A DNA stretch of 64,000 bases from Burkholderiales bacterium (GCA_947453625.1 CANGHK010000003.1:101118-165117), one strand, 5' to 3'. Numbered from the stretch's first letter, positions 42,930-52,334 are shown. Numbers and translations: made by a program. Notes: a model not told the origin generated them from the letters alone.

Positions 42930-43970
42930 TCAACTGGCGTCGAATCGGATGCTGGCCAGCGCGACGGTGTTGCCGCCGCGGCGCTGGGCCTCGGCCAGGG
43001 CCGCAGAGCAGGCCGCCGTCACTGCCTGCTGGCTGCGCGCCGTGTGCGGGAAGCTCGCCACACCCATGGACACCGTGAAGCTCAGTTCCTGACCGTCGAG
43101 CATCACGATCTGGGTGGCGCACTGGCGGCGCAGGCCTTCCATGCGGGAATGCGCGGTGGCCAGCCCGACCCCCGACAACAGCACCGCGAAATGGCGATCG
43201 TCCAGGCGGCAGGAGGCGTCCATCGCCCGCGTGTTGCCGCGCAGCAACCGGCCCATCGCGTCGCAGATGCAGTCGTGCGCGCGGGTACCCAGCTGGCGCA
43301 CCTTCTCGCCATAGGCGTCGAGCGCCATGTAGACCAGGGCGAATTCACGGTGCTCGCGCGACGACAGATCGAGCTCGCGGCGCATCTGGTCGTCGAAATG
43401 GGGCCGGCTGTACAGCACGCCGGCCGGGTCACGCGACCCTTGCCCGGTGGCTTCGCGGCGCAGCGCCTCATGGGCCTTCTGCAACTGCTCCAACTGGTCC
43501 AGCGCCAGACGCAACTGGGCATCGCGCTGGCGCTGCGGCGCCAGGTCGCGCCAGATGCTGCAGACCAGGCGCTGGCCAGCCCCCGGCAAGGCCGCCTGCC
43601 CGGCCAGGCGCAGGACTTGAAATTCCCGGCGCTCGCCGCGCAGTTCGACGCGGTGCTCGCTGACGAACAGGCTGCCATGGGCCAGCGCGGTGTGGTCGGC
43701 GGCACGCATCAGCGCGGCCGACGCCGGGGGCAGCAGGTCGGCATCACAGCGCCCGGCCAAAGCCTCGCCGGGGCTGCCCAGCAGTTCGGCCAGCGCCACG
43801 TTGGCCATCAGGTAGCGGCCGTCCTCGGCCCGCTTGACGCCCAGCCCCAGCCCTTGATGTGCCGCCAGGGCCAGCAGGGACTCGGCCAGCAAGCCATCGA
43901 ACAAGCCTTCTTCACCCCGCCGTTCGGACGCTGTGCCGACGCTGTCGGGTGCTGCGATGGTGGCATTCAT
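42930..43970 (-). CDS. PAS / degenerate GGDEF-domain protein
   Basis: PAS-like N-terminus (VKRAEDGRYLMANVALAELLGSPGEALAGRCDADLLP) and GGDEF fold with RLDDRHFAVLLSG in place of RxGGDEF. Confidence 0.75.
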   Translation of the reverse strand: MNATIAAPDSVGTASERRGEEGLFDGLLAESLLALAAHQGLGLGVKRAEDGRYLMANVALAELLGSPGEALAGRCDADLLPPASAALMRAADHTALAHGSLFVSEHRVELRGERREFQVLRLAGQAALPGAGQRLVCSIWRDLAPQRQRDAQLRLALDQLEQLQKAHEALRREATGQGSRDPAGVLYSRPHFDDQMRRELDLSSREHREFALVYMALDAYGEKVRQLGTRAHDCICDAMGRLLRGNTRAMDASCRLDDRHFAVLLSGVGLATAHSRMEGLRRQCATQIVMLDGQELSFTVSMGVASFPHTARSQQAVTAACSAALAEAQRRGGNTVALASIRFDAS

Positions 43971-44321
43971 GGCAGGGGTGGGCAATGGCGTTCAGCCTGG
44001 GCTGAGGACGTCGCGACGGGTCGCAACGGGACTTGATTCTGGGGACGGGGCCACTGACCGGCAAGTTCATGCGCAACCGTACCCCTAGGAACAATGATAC
44101 CCAGCGGCTGCGCCGATTTCGAACCCGCCGGCGCCAAAGCAGGGCGCGCCAAACCGCCTGGGTCGGCGCCGCCATTCGCCGAGGCGTCACCGGCATGCTG
44201 TGCCCGCAGAGCGAGCTCCGCTCAGTGAGCCCGCGATACTCGACACCCTGACCAGTGAGCGGTGTCAGACTTCGGCCCGAAACTTGCGGTCTGCTGATCA
44301 TCACCAACCCGAGGTCTTGCC

Positions 44322-45275
44322 ATGGGCATTGCGAAGTACATCAAGGAGATCGGCCGCGGCAGCGAGGGCGCGCGGTCGCTGAACACCGAGCAGGCGGCCG
44401 ACCTGATGGGGCAGGTGCTCGACGGCCAGGTCACCGACCTCGAGACAGGCGCGTTCGCGCTGGCGATGCGCATCAAGGGCGAGACGGTGGACGAGTTGCT
44501 CGGCTTTGCCAAGGCCACGCGCAGCCGCTGCCTGGCCGTCAACAGCGACCGGCCGGTGATCGTGATCCCCAGCTACAACGGCGCCAGGCGGCTGCCCAAC
44601 CTGACGCCGCTGCTGGCCATGCGGCTGGCCCAGGAGGGCGCGCGGGTGCTGGTGCATGGCCCGCGCCACGACCCGGCCCGCGTCACCAGTGCCGAGATCT
44701 TCCAGGCCCTGGGACTCGCGCCGGTCGACACCCACGCCGCCATCCACGAGCGCTGGCAACGCCACGAGCCGGCCTTCCTCGCCACCGACACCCTCAGCCC
44801 GGCGCTGCAGCGCCTGCTCGACGTGCGCTGGGTGGTCGGCCTGCGCAACTCGGGCCACACCGTGGCCAAGCTGCTGCAACCGGTGCAGGGCGCGCCGGCG
44901 CTGCGCCTGGCCAGCCACACCCATCCCGAGTTCGGCAAGCTGATGGCCGATTTCGTGCAGCGCAGTGGCGCCGACCTGATGCTGCTGCGTGGCACCGAGG
45001 GCGAGGCCGTGGCCGACCCGCGCCGCTGCCCCAAGCTCGACGTCTGGCTGGGCGGCCAATGGCAGGCCGACCTGTGCTGCCCGGCGCAGGAGGGCGTGCT
45101 GGCCGAGCTGCCGCTGCTGCCGCGCCAGATCGACGCCTCCACCGTGGCCGTCTACATCCAGGGCGTGGTGGCGGGCGAAAAACCCGGTCCGGCGCCGCTG
45201 GACAAGCAAGTCGACCTGCTGCTGCGCGCGCTGCAGCGGCTGGAGGCGAACCCCGCGCACGAACAGCGCGCCTGA
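44322..45275 (+). CDS. ybiB: DNA-binding protein YbiB (TrpD2-like)
   Basis: MGIAKYIKEIGRGSEGARSLNTEQAADLMGQVLDGQVTDLETGAFALAMRIKGETVDELLGF ... anthranilate phosphoribosyltransferase-like fold. Confidence 0.9.
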   Translation: MGIAKYIKEIGRGSEGARSLNTEQAADLMGQVLDGQVTDLETGAFALAMRIKGETVDELLGFAKATRSRCLAVNSDRPVIVIPSYNGARRLPNLTPLLAMRLAQEGARVLVHGPRHDPARVTSAEIFQALGLAPVDTHAAIHERWQRHEPAFLATDTLSPALQRLLDVRWVVGLRNSGHTVAKLLQPVQGAPALRLASHTHPEFGKLMADFVQRSGADLMLLRGTEGEAVADPRRCPKLDVWLGGQWQADLCCPAQEGVLAELPLLPRQIDASTVAVYIQGVVAGEKPGPAPLDKQVDLLLRALQRLEANPAHEQRA

Positions 45276-45323
45276 CCGGGCCCGGCCCGGCCTGGCCCAG
45301 GCGCGCGCCGATAATCCGGCGCC

Positions 45324-46547
45324 ATGTCCTCTGACGCCGCCCCTCCCCCACACGGCACCTTCGATGCCATCGTGCTGGGCGCCGGCGCGGCCGGGCTGTT
45401 CTGCGCCGGCATCGCCGGCCAGCGCGGCCTGAAGGTGCTGTTGATCGACCATGCCGACAAGGTGGCCGAGAAGATCCGCATCTCGGGCGGCGGGCGCTGC
45501 AACTTCACCAACCGCGACACCACGCCGGCGCAATTTCTCTCGTCCAACCCCGACTACTGCCGCTCGGCGCTGGCGCGCTACACGCCGGCCGACTTCATCG
45601 CACTGCTGCAGCGCCATGGCATCGCCTTCCATGAGAAGCACAAGGGCCAGCTGTTCTGCGACGGCTCGGCCGAGCAGATCATCACGATGCTGCTGGCCGA
45701 ATGCCGCAGCGGCGGCGTGCTGCACCGCCAGCCCTGCGCGGTGAGCGCGGTGCGCGCGCGCGACGGCGGCTTCGACCTCGACACCGACCAGGGCCCGGTG
45801 CACGGCCGGCAGTTGGTGGTGGCCACCGGCGGGCTGTCCATCCCCAAGATCGGCGCCACCGATTTCGGCCACCGGCTGGCGCGCCAGTTTGGCCACCGCA
45901 TCGTCGAGCCGCGCCCCGCGCTGGTGCCGCTGACCTTCGACGCCGGCGCCTGGGCGCCGTTCGTGCCACTGGCCGGTGCGTCGCTGGGCGTCGACATCGC
46001 CAGCACCGGGGGCCGGCCCAAGGGCAGTTTCCGCGAGGACTTGCTGTTCACCCACCGTGGCCTGAGCGGCCCGGCGGTGCTGCAGATCTCGAGCTACTGG
46101 CGGCCCGGCGAGGCCTTGACGATCGACCTGCTGCCGGGTCAGGACGCCGAGGCCTGGTTGCGCGAGGCCAAGCAGAGCTCGCGCCGCCAACTCGGCAATG
46201 CGCTGGCCGGCCTGCTGCCACAACGCCTGGCCGAAGCCTGGCTGGCGCGGCTGGCGCTGGACGCCGCCAAGCCCCTGGCGGAACTGCGCGACCGCGACCT
46301 GCAGCGTCTGGCCGAATCGCTGACGCGCTGGGCCGTCACGCCCAGCGGCACCGAGGGCTACCGCAAGGCCGAAGTCACGGCCGGCGGGATCGACACGCGC
46401 GAGCTGGACTCGCGCAGCATGGCCAGCAAGCGCCAGCCCGGCCTGCACTTCATCGGCGAGGTGGTGGACGTCACCGGCTGGCTGGGCGGCTACAACTTCC
46501 AATGGGCCTGGGCCAGCGCGGCGGCCTGCGCGGGGGCGCTGGCGTAG
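45324..46547 (+). CDS. NAD(P)/FAD-dependent oxidoreductase (HI0933/BaiN family)
   Basis: FDAIVLGAGAAGLFCAGIAGQRGLKVLLIDHADKVAEKIRISGGGRCNFTNRD ... GGYNFQWAWASA. Confidence 0.93.
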   Translation: MSSDAAPPPHGTFDAIVLGAGAAGLFCAGIAGQRGLKVLLIDHADKVAEKIRISGGGRCNFTNRDTTPAQFLSSNPDYCRSALARYTPADFIALLQRHGIAFHEKHKGQLFCDGSAEQIITMLLAECRSGGVLHRQPCAVSAVRARDGGFDLDTDQGPVHGRQLVVATGGLSIPKIGATDFGHRLARQFGHRIVEPRPALVPLTFDAGAWAPFVPLAGASLGVDIASTGGRPKGSFREDLLFTHRGLSGPAVLQISSYWRPGEALTIDLLPGQDAEAWLREAKQSSRRQLGNALAGLLPQRLAEAWLARLALDAAKPLAELRDRDLQRLAESLTRWAVTPSGTEGYRKAEVTAGGIDTRELDSRSMASKRQPGLHFIGEVVDVTGWLGGYNFQWAWASAAACAGALA

Positions 46548-46672
46548 GCATGCGCGGTGCCGAAGTGCGTGGTGAAAGTTAGCCTCAAGTCTTGTCGGTC
46601 GCCACGACCCTGGCGTGGGCCTGGAGGCAGGGTTGCACGACTGGGTCAGCTGCCAGACAAGGACAAATCAAC

Positions 46673-47080
46673 TTGGACACCTTGACGCCCTCCGAACGAA
46701 GCCAGCGCATGTCCTTGATACGCTCGGCCGACACCAAACCCGAGCGCTTGGTGCGGCAATGGCTGCACGGGCTGGGCTACCGATTTCGGCTGCACGAGAA
46801 GCGCCTGCCTGGACACCCGGACATTGTGTTCGCCAAGCGTCGGAAGGTGATCTTCGTTCATGGATGCTTTTGGCATCGGCATAATCGTTGCGCCCTAGCG
46901 CGCATGCCCAAGTCAGGCGGATCCTTTTGGCTTGAGAAGTTGGAGGGGAACCGACTCCGGGACGCCCGAAACCGGCGCGCGCTCACTCGGTTGGGATGGC
47001 GCAGCCTCGTGATTTGGGAGTGTGAGCTTCACGACCCCATGCGGGTGATGTTTCGGTCAATTGCGTTCCTAGAGGGGTAG
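46673..47080 (+). CDS. vsr: very short patch repair (Vsr) endonuclease
   Basis: LTPSERSQRMSLIRSADTKPERLVRQWLHGLGYRFRLHEKRLPGHPDIVFAKRRKVIFVHGCFWHRHNRCALARMPKS; start likely TTG 46673 (or ATG 46709). Confidence 0.95.
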   Translation: MDTLTPSERSQRMSLIRSADTKPERLVRQWLHGLGYRFRLHEKRLPGHPDIVFAKRRKVIFVHGCFWHRHNRCALARMPKSGGSFWLEKLEGNRLRDARNRRALTRLGWRSLVIWECELHDPMRVMFRSIAFLEG

Positions 47081-47086
47081 ATCCAC

Positions 47087-48337
47087 ATGCCATTGAAGTC
47101 GATAGAACTTTTCGCGGGCGCGGGCGGGCTGGCTTTGGGTGTCACGCTGGCCGGTTTCCGCAGTCAAGGCGTGGTCGAATGGGACAAGTGGGCATGCGAC
47201 ACGATCCGACAGAACCAGCGGCGCGGCTATCCGGCGGTGACCGACTGGCCGCTGTTCGAGGGCGACGTTCGTCACTGGGTTCGCGATCTGGACATGGCGG
47301 CACTGGAAGGCCAGATCGACCTCGTGGCCGGCGGACCGCCCTGCCAACCGTTCTCCATGGGTGGCAAGCACCAGGCCAACCTCGATTCGCGCGACATGTT
47401 TCCGGTGACGGTCGATGTAATCCGCCGTCTCAAGCCACGCGCGTTCATTGTCGAAAACGTCAAGGGCCTGACACGGGCCAGTTTCAGCAACTACTTCGAG
47501 TACATCCAGGAGCAACTGTCTTTCCCTGAATTACAGCGCAGGGTTGACGAGAGTTGGATCGATCACCACCACCGCCTCCAGCAGTTCAAGACTTCCCGCC
47601 AACACGGTGGAACGGGCCTGTCGTACCGTTTGGTCGTGACCTTGGTAAATGCAGCCAACTACGGTGTGCCACAGAAACGCGAGCGCGTCTTCGTCGTGGG
47701 ATTTCGGTCGGACATCGACGCGCGCTGGTCGTTTCCGCATGCGACCCACTCATTGGACGCGTTGATTCACGATCAATGGGTCAGCGGCGAGTACTGGGAC
47801 CGCCACGCCATCGCCAGGGCTCAGCAGCCACCGGTGCCGGCCAACCTGCCGCCCCTGATCGCCCGCCTGCGCGGCCTGGGCCTACTGCCAACCCGAGCGC
47901 CGTGGCAGTCCGTGCGTGACGCGCTAGCGGGCCTACCCGAGCCAGGCCTCGGTGGCGACAGGGTATTGAATCATCGGCTGCAGGCCGGAGCCAAGATCTA
48001 CCCAGGACACACCGGCAGCCCGCTCGACCTGCCAGCCAAGACGCTGAAGGCGGGCGGACATGGCGTGCCTGGCGGTGAAAACATGATGGTTCGGACGGAC
48101 GGCAGCGTGCGCTACTTCAGCGTCCGTGAATCAGCGCGGCTGCAGACCTTCCCAGACGGCTATGAATTGCATGGCGCATGGGGCGAGGCGATGCGCCAAC
48201 TCGGCAATGCCGTGCCGGTTCGACTGGCGCAGGTGGTGGCCTCCAGCGTGGCGGAACATCTGGTAATGGCCGATCATCGGCGCGCGGCAATGGACAGCGG
48301 CTGGCGCAGTCCCAAGGCCGCGGAGTTGGCGCTGTGA
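47087..48337 (+). CDS. DNA (cytosine-5-)-methyltransferase of a type II R-M system
   Basis: IELFAGAGGLALGVTLAGF, GGPPCQPFSMGGKHQANLDSRD, ENVKGLTR, YGVPQKRERVFVVG, RESARLQTFPDGY, QLGNAVPVRLAQ. Confidence 0.97.
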   Translation: MPLKSIELFAGAGGLALGVTLAGFRSQGVVEWDKWACDTIRQNQRRGYPAVTDWPLFEGDVRHWVRDLDMAALEGQIDLVAGGPPCQPFSMGGKHQANLDSRDMFPVTVDVIRRLKPRAFIVENVKGLTRASFSNYFEYIQEQLSFPELQRRVDESWIDHHHRLQQFKTSRQHGGTGLSYRLVVTLVNAANYGVPQKRERVFVVGFRSDIDARWSFPHATHSLDALIHDQWVSGEYWDRHAIARAQQPPVPANLPPLIARLRGLGLLPTRAPWQSVRDALAGLPEPGLGGDRVLNHRLQAGAKIYPGHTGSPLDLPAKTLKAGGHGVPGGENMMVRTDGSVRYFSVRESARLQTFPDGYELHGAWGEAMRQLGNAVPVRLAQVVASSVAEHLVMADHRRAAMDSGWRSPKAAELAL

Positions 48338-49029
48338 CGGATGCCGTACCCTACAACCCGCTCGACAAGACCAACTTGGGCGCCAGTGTTGCGGATGCGC
48401 TACTGGGGCGAAAGCCAAGGCAACTGCATGGCTTGAAGCGATTCGACGGTGCTGGCATCTATGCGCTGTACTACCAAGGCACGTTTGTGCCCTACCAGCG
48501 TCTATCCATATTGAACCAGGGCGATGACCCGCAGGCACCGATCTACATCGGCAAGGCCATACCCGAGGGCGGCCGCAAGGGAGCCAGCGGTATCGAGGCT
48601 GGCCCCACCCGGGCGCTCTACCGCCGACTCAAGGAGCACGCCGAGAGCATCCAGGCCACCGCCAACCTGAACGTTGCCGATTTTGTTTGTCGCTTCCTGA
48701 CGGTCGATGACATCTGGATACCGCTCGGTGAATCCTTGCTGATTGCCAAGTTTTCGCCTCTCTGGAACCTGACGATCGACGGCTTTGGCAACCACGACCC
48801 CGGCAAGGGGCGCTACAAGGGTCTGGCTCCACGATGGGACATGTTGCATCCGGGTCGTGAGTGGGCTGCTCGCTGCGAGCCGCGGGAGGAAACCGCCGAG
48901 CAGATCGCCGACGATGTCCAGTCCCGCCTGGCACAGGAGCCTTCGCTGGTGAGAACCCGGTTCCATGCCGAGCAACGCAAGGGCAGCTACCAGGTGAACG
49001 CCGACGCTGACGACGCGCGCACGGCCTGA
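48334..49029 (+). CDS. Eco29kI-family (GIY-YIG) type II restriction endonuclease
   Basis: YNPLDKTNLGASVADALLGRKP, GAGIYALYYQGTFVPYQ...PIYIGKAIPEGGRKG, VDDIWIPLGESLLIAKFSPLWNLTIDGFGNHDPGKGRYKG; GTG start overlaps the MTase stop by 4 nt. Confidence 0.93.
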   Translation: MTDAVPYNPLDKTNLGASVADALLGRKPRQLHGLKRFDGAGIYALYYQGTFVPYQRLSILNQGDDPQAPIYIGKAIPEGGRKGASGIEAGPTRALYRRLKEHAESIQATANLNVADFVCRFLTVDDIWIPLGESLLIAKFSPLWNLTIDGFGNHDPGKGRYKGLAPRWDMLHPGREWAARCEPREETAEQIADDVQSRLAQEPSLVRTRFHAEQRKGSYQVNADADDARTA

Positions 49030-49244
49030 TCTGCTGTCCAGTTGTGGCTCAGAGGCACATCGCGGCGAGATGCTGGCCAGATCACCTAAAACCGAGCTAG
49101 AATCCCCGCTTTGCTGGCAAACCGCGCGTCGATTCTCCAGCCTGGTATATCCGGAATGCATCTCCTGCTGATCGCCTCCGGGCGTTCCACAGGCAGGCTG
49201 AGTCAAGAACACCGAGCGCAAACCCTTTAGGACCTTCTAGTTAA

Positions 49245-49457
49245 ATGACCACGATTCGCGTCAAGGAAAACGAGCCTTTCGATGTAGCACTGCGCCGCTT
49301 CAAGCGCACGATCGAGAAGCTGGGCCTGCTCACCGACCTGCGCGCGCGCGAGTTCTACGAGAAGCCCACGGCCGAGCGCAAGCGCAAGAAGGCCGCGGCC
49401 GTCAAGCGCCACTACAAGCGCGTGCGCAGTATGCAACTGCCCAAGAAGCTGTTCTAA
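49245..49457 (+). CDS. rpsU: 30S ribosomal protein S21
   Basis: [59 protein letters not shown]. Confidence 0.98.
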   Translation: MTTIRVKENEPFDVALRRFKRTIEKLGLLTDLRAREFYEKPTAERKRKKAAAVKRHYKRVRSMQLPKKLF

Positions 49458-49482
49458 GCTTCAAGCCGTTTTCCTGCTGTTG

Positions 49483-49519
49483 AAAAACGCCCGCACGGGA
49501 CGCCGTTGCGGGCGTTTTT
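49483..49519 (+). terminator. Rho-independent terminator after rpsU
   Basis: AAAAACGCCCGCA / TGCGGGCGTTTTT perfect 13-bp stem with T-tract, 11-nt loop. Confidence 0.88.
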
Positions 49520-49563
49520 CATGGCGCGCCGAATTGTCGAATCCACCTGCCTGAAAGAACACC

Positions 49564-50010
49564 ATGAGCCTGAAAGACCAGATCACCGAGGACATGAAGA
49601 ACGCGATGCGGGCCAAGGACGCGCCCCGTCTGTCGACCATACGCATGCTGCTGGCGGCGATCAAGCAGCGCGAGGTCGACGAGCGCATCGTGCTCGACGA
49701 CGCGGCGGTGGTGGCCATCGTCGACCGGACGATCAAGCAGCGCAAGGACTCGATCGCCGCATTCGAAAGCGCCGGTCGCACCGACCTGGTGGACAAGGAA
49801 AGCGCCGAATTGACGGTGCTGCAGGCCTATCTGCCGGCGCGGCTGTCGGCCGACGAGGTGGCGGCCGCGGTGGCCGCGATCGTCACCGAACTCGGCGCCA
49901 GTGGGCCCGGCGACATGGGCCGGGTGATGGCCGCGGTCAAGACCCAGCTCGCCGGCAAAGCCGACATGGGCGCGATGTCGTCGGCGGTCAAGGCCGCGCT
50001 GGCCAAGTGA
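49564..50010 (+). CDS. GatB/YqeY domain-containing protein
   Basis: MSLKDQITEDMKNAMRAKDAPRLSTIRMLLAAIKQREVDER ... MGRVMAAVKTQLAGKADMGAMSSAVK. Confidence 0.95.
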   Translation: MSLKDQITEDMKNAMRAKDAPRLSTIRMLLAAIKQREVDERIVLDDAAVVAIVDRTIKQRKDSIAAFESAGRTDLVDKESAELTVLQAYLPARLSADEVAAAVAAIVTELGASGPGDMGRVMAAVKTQLAGKADMGAMSSAVKAALAK

Positions 50011-50020
50011 GCGCGCAGCC

Positions 50021-50368
50021 ATGACGACCTCACTGCCGATCCGCCAGATCAACGACCAGGTCTGCGTCGCGCCGCAACTGCTGCCCGAAGCGATGGCAGA
50101 ACTCGCCCGCCTGGGCTTCAAGAGCGTGGTCAACAACCGGCCCGATTTCGAGCAGGGGCCAGACCAGCCAACCAGCGCAGTGATCGAGACCGCCGCCATC
50201 GCCGCCGGGCTGGCCTATCGTCACCTGCCCGTGGCCAGCGGCTACCAATCCCCCGACGAGGTGGCCGCATTCGCCGAACTGCTGCGCGAGTTGCCAGCGC
50301 CCCTGCTGGCCTTCTGCCGCTCGGGCATGCGGTCGGCGCGCCTCCACCAGTTGGCCACGGAAGCATAG
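50021..50368 (+). CDS. TIGR01244/DUF442-type sulfur transferase-phosphatase-like protein
   Basis: RQINDQVCVAPQLLPEAMAELARLGFKSVVNNRPDFEQGPDQP ... LLAFCRSGMRSARL (CxxxxxR). Confidence 0.88.
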   Translation: MTTSLPIRQINDQVCVAPQLLPEAMAELARLGFKSVVNNRPDFEQGPDQPTSAVIETAAIAAGLAYRHLPVASGYQSPDEVAAFAELLRELPAPLLAFCRSGMRSARLHQLATEA

Positions 50369-50390
50369 CGCCGGGTGTAAGCCAGGAGCT

Positions 50391-50452
50391 TGCCCGCTTG
50401 CAAGCGGGCAGATCGTTCGGCAGGCCGGCGACAGGCCGCAGGGCCTGTCGCC
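50391..50452. terminator. two consecutive hairpins between convergent genes
   Basis: Perfect 20-bp palindrome TGCCCGCTTGCAAGCGGGCA (50391-50410), then GGCGACAGGCC-gcag-GGCCTGTCGCC (50427-50452); no T-tract. Confidence 0.45.
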
Positions 50453-50461
50453 TGTCCGGCC

Positions 50462-51580
50462 TTACCCCCAGACTTCCTGCGCGGTCTCGATCACCAGACG
50501 CAGCTTGTTGCGCTGGGCTTCGACCGCGATATTGTTGCCGTGCACGGTGCTGGAAAATCCGCACTGCGGGCTCAGGGCCAACTGGTCTAGCGGGGCGTAC
50601 TTGGACGCTTCCTCGATCCGGCGCTTGAGCATGTCCTTGCTCTCCATCTCGCCGAACTTGGTCGTCACCAGGCCGAGCACGACGATCTTGCCCTTGGGCA
50701 GGAAGCGCAGCGGCCGGAAGTCGCCCGAGCGCGCGTCGTCGTACTCCATGAAGTAGGCGTCCAGCTTCATCTCCGACAGCAGCGCCTCGGCCACCGGCTC
50801 GTAATTGCCGGCCGCCGCATGGGTGCTCTTGAAGTTGCCCCGACACAGGTGCATCGCCAGCGTCATGCCTGCGGGCTTGAGCGCCACCACCTTGTTGATG
50901 AAGCCGGCGTAGCGGTGCGGCAGCTCGTTCGGGTCGTCACCGCGCAAGCGGGCGGCTTCGCGCATCTTCTCGTCGCACAGGTAGGCCAGGTTGGTGTCGT
51001 CCATCTGCACATAGGTGCAGCCGGCATCACTCAGTGACTGCAGCTCCTGCCCGTAGGCGGCGGCCACGTCGTCGTAGAAGGCCGGGTCGAGCTCGGGATA
51101 GGCTTCGCGGCTGATGCCGGCGCGGCCACCTCGGAAATGCAGCATGGTCGGCGACGGGATCGTCACCTTGGGCGTCAGGCCGGCCTTGACCTGGCTCTTC
51201 AGGTATTCGAAATCCGCCAGTTGGATGTTCCTGGCATGGCGCACCTTGTCGATCACGCGGATCACCGGCGGCGCAAGTTCCTCGGTGCCGTCAGGGCGCA
51301 GCACCGTCACCGGGATGTCGGTCTTGACGCCACCCAGCTGGGCCAGGAAATCGATGTGGAAATAGGTGCGGCGGAACTCGCCGTCGGTGATGCTCTGCAG
51401 CCCGACGTCCTGCTGGAAGTTGACGATCTCGGTGATCGCCCTGTCCTCGACCGCTCGCAACTGCTCGGCGCTGATTTCCTTCTTGACGAAGAACTGTTCG
51501 CGCGCGTCGAGCAGGTATTTGGGTCGCAGGAAACTGCCGACATGGTCGGCGCGGAACGGAGGCGTGGTGCGAAGCGTCAT
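50462..51580 (-). CDS. cobalamin-independent methionine synthase C-terminal-like (MetE/UROD superfamily) protein
   Basis: FRADHVGSFLRPKYLLDAREQF ... QVKAGLTPKVTIPSPTMLHFRGG ... YVQMDDTNLAYLCDEKMREAARLRG ... MTLAMHLCRGNFKST ... LALSPQCGFSST. Confidence 0.9.
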   Translation of the reverse strand: MTLRTTPPFRADHVGSFLRPKYLLDAREQFFVKKEISAEQLRAVEDRAITEIVNFQQDVGLQSITDGEFRRTYFHIDFLAQLGGVKTDIPVTVLRPDGTEELAPPVIRVIDKVRHARNIQLADFEYLKSQVKAGLTPKVTIPSPTMLHFRGGRAGISREAYPELDPAFYDDVAAAYGQELQSLSDAGCTYVQMDDTNLAYLCDEKMREAARLRGDDPNELPHRYAGFINKVVALKPAGMTLAMHLCRGNFKSTHAAAGNYEPVAEALLSEMKLDAYFMEYDDARSGDFRPLRFLPKGKIVVLGLVTTKFGEMESKDMLKRRIEEASKYAPLDQLALSPQCGFSSTVHGNNIAVEAQRNKLRLVIETAQEVWG

Positions 51581-51611
51581 GGAGAAAATCCTTTGGCGGA
51601 ATGGAAACTGT

Positions 51612-52326
51612 TCAGTGCGCCGAGACGCCCAGCCATTGATCCAGCGGCGCCGGGTCGTCGAGCAAGGCCTGGCTTTCGGCGCGCAAGGCGATGCTGCCGC
51701 GGTCGAGCACGATGCAGTCGTCGGTGACGCCCAGCACCATGTGCGGATGCTGTTCGACGACGATGGACGACAGGCCCTCGTCGCGGGCGACGCGGCGGAT
51801 CGCGCGCAGCAACTCCTCGATGATGATGGGTGCCAGGCCCTCTAGCGGCTCGTCGAGCAGCAGCAGACTGGGGTTGAGCATCAGCGCCCGGCCAAAGGCC
51901 AGCATCTGCTGCTCGCCGCCCGACAGCTGGTTGCCGAGGTTCTTCTTGCGCTCGGCCAGGCGCGGGAACAGGTCATAGACGCGTTGGGCATTCCATGCGC
52001 CGGGGCGCGCCACCGCGCTCAGGTTCTCATCGACCGTCAGCGACTTGAAGATGTTGCGCTCCTGCGGCACCCAGCCCAGGCCGGCCCAGCCCGCACCGCC
52101 GGCCCGGGCGTAGGCCGGCAGCGCCTGGATCTCGCGCCCGGACAGCAGGATTCGGCCAGCATGGCGGCGCGTCACGCCCACCAGGGTGTCGATCAGCGTC
52201 GTCTTGCCGGTGCCGTTGCGGCCCAGCAAGGCCAGCGACCGGCCGATGGGCAAGGAGAAGCTGACATCGGTCAGCACCACCGCGTCACCATAACCGCAGG
52301 TCAGTCCCTGCACCTCGAGCAGCGGC

Positions 52327-52334
<8 letters not shown>
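51612..52334 (-). CDS. livF: branched-chain amino acid-type ABC transporter ATP-binding protein (LivF-like)
   Basis: LLGRNGTGKTTLIDTLVGVT, GWVPQERNIFKSLTVDENL, NQLSGGEQQMLAFGRALMLNPSLLLLDEPLEGLAP. Confidence 0.92.

Noticed and set aside
45276-45323. GC-rich run ccgggcccggcccggcc after ybiB
   Set aside because: Short low-complexity palindromic sequence without a clear hairpin-plus-T-tract; not called a terminator.
44301-46502. 733-aa - strand ORF
   Set aside because: Antisense to ybiB and the HI0933-family gene; spurious.
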